From: Christensenella sp. UBA3770
Lineage (GTDB): Bacteria > Bacillota > Clostridia > Christensenellales > CAG-1252
Reading direction: 5' to 3'
Length of the DNA: 16,235 nt
Assembly (NCBI GenBank): GCA_002371075.1
Contig: DFFS01000045.1
Location: forward strand, 1-16,235
Shown here piece after piece: positions 15,841 through 16,235 of the stretch. Made by a program: the position numbers and the translations under genes. The number at the start of each line of letters is the position of its first letter. Position 1 is the first letter of the stretch. The notes below the pieces were generated by a model. That model did not search any database and was not told the DNA's origin. It saw nothing but the letters and a program-made list of their open reading frames with translations.

Positions 15841-15862
15841 CAAATCCCTATCTCTCCGCCAA
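15841..15862 (+). repeat. direct repeat copy 2, displaced tRNA-Ser 3' end
   Basis: Exact 22-base match to 15651-15672, with no tRNA body before it. It is followed at once by a long perfect terminator hairpin, as a tRNA 3' end would be, suggesting that this was the original 3' end and terminator before an insertion or duplication. Confidence 0.85.
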
Positions 15863-15901
15863 AAGAACCTAAATTGAACACGCTTCAATTTAGGTTCTTT
15901 T
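15861..15901 (+). terminator. long terminator hairpin after the displaced tRNA end
   Basis: The 18 bases at 15861-15878 and those at 15884-15901 are perfect reverse complements around the loop CACGC. The stem reads AAAAGAACCTAAATTGAA and the T tract continues to 15903. Strong in both directions. Confidence 0.88.
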
Positions 15902-15922
15902 TTATCCAAAGCGCAAGGTTTG

Positions 15923-16108
15923 GCATATCATCACACCTTCAGGTGTGTATATCATCAAGGGCAACTGCCCTTGCATATCATCACGGCTCTGCCGTGTATA
16001 AAATATTCCTTGCGGTTTGATGATATACAGCACCAAGTGCTGATGATATGCAAGCTGTCGCTTGATGATATGCACGCATTCGCGTGATAATATTGCCCCT
16101 TCGGGTTT
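15923..16108. repeat. array of about eight short hairpins with conserved, orientation-switching linkers
   Basis: Six clear hairpins all begin CA and end TG but differ in stem and loop: CACACC-TTCA (15932), CAAGGGC-AACT (15956), CACGGC-TCT (15982), CAGCAC-CAA (16028), CAAGC-TGTC (16051) and CACGC-ATTC (16073). A weak one lies at about 16008-16015 (CC-TTGC-GG) and one at about 16097-16105 (CCC-TTC-GGG). Spacing is 21-26 bases. Linkers left of the centre read CATATCAT or TATATCAT; those right of it read ATGATATA or ATGATATG, the reverse complement. The whole array is therefore also a large imperfect inverted repeat. There is no gene in it and no cas gene in the window. I know of no name for this type of array; function unknown. 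Confidence 0.85.
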
Positions 16109-16128
16109 ATTGAAACATATTTTTTTAG

Positions 16129-16157
16129 TTTACATTGGACAAAAGAAGGTTTAATAT
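16129..16157 (+). promoter_or_regulatory. possible promoter reading off the right edge
   Basis: TTTACA (16129-16134, 5 of 6) and TAATAT (16152-16157, 4 of 6) are 17 bases apart. About 70 bases of GC-richer sequence with several short complementary stretches follow to the window end, without a clear open reading frame. It might be the leader of a gene or a structured RNA beyond the edge; I do not recognise it. Confidence 0.35.
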
Positions 16158-16235
16158 AAAGACGCAGCCCGCCGTTTACAGCTGCTTTAACAAAGAATGG
16201 ATCACAAAGTGGTCTGCTAAACCAGCGCTTTGAGC

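Noticed and set aside
15709..15909. 66-codon minus-strand frame in the tRNA-end repeat segment
   Set aside because: It is made from the terminator and repeat sequences, and I see no ribosome binding site or recognisable features; not supported as a protein gene.
15923..16108. CRISPR array
   Set aside because: The conserved units are only 8-11 bases, the variable parts are self-complementary hairpins, orientation flips in the middle, and no cas gene is present.

Overview
The window looks like chromosomal DNA of a Gram-positive, low-copy Clostridia-type bacterium (Bacillota). The support is spoVG, a YxjI-like protein, a NimA-like flavin protein, sigma-A promoters of the TTGACA/TATAAT type with 17-base spacers, GGAGG-type ribosome binding sites, U-tract terminators and a type II lipoprotein signal. 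A finer assignment (for example a gut Christensenellales-like lineage) is only an impression from the mixture of genes and cannot be settled here.

Minus-strand block, right to left (13880 to 1). A huge gene (13880-5796) encodes a 2,694-residue lipoprotein with about seven fibronectin-III-like domains followed by three beta-helix modules. It is followed with very tight spacing by a PAP2-family membrane phosphatase and an AMP-forming acyl-CoA synthetase-like ligase; these three probably form one operon starting at an extended -10 promoter just upstream of 13880. Next come spoVG, with a perfect consensus promoter and its own terminator, and murC, with a probable promoter and terminator. A third transcription unit starts at 1214-1186: two tail-anchored proteins that look like diverged paralogues, and then the 5' end of uvrB, which runs off the left edge.

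Plus-strand block (14021 to 15671). A cupin gene diverges from the giant gene. It is followed by a separate promoter driving a YxjI/LURP-one-related gene and a NimA-like pyridoxamine-phosphate-oxidase-family gene, which end at a strong terminator. A tRNA-Ser(CGA) with encoded CCA has its own promoter and terminator.

Right end (15672 to 16235), without convincing protein genes. The last 22 bases at the tRNA-Ser 3' end are repeated exactly 190 bp downstream, with an inverted 13-base copy of the T-arm and two hairpins in between. This resembles the scar of, or a very small element inserted at, a tRNA attachment site. After a long perfect terminator hairpin comes an array of about eight small hairpins (15923-16108). 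Their stems vary in sequence, but the linkers are conserved and switch orientation at the centre of the array. A possible promoter then reads off the right edge into an unidentified leader or RNA.

The most unusual items are the hairpin array, the duplicated tRNA end, and the giant modular lipoprotein tied to a lipid phosphatase and an acyl ligase. I see no defence, secretion or biosynthetic system that could be called complete.
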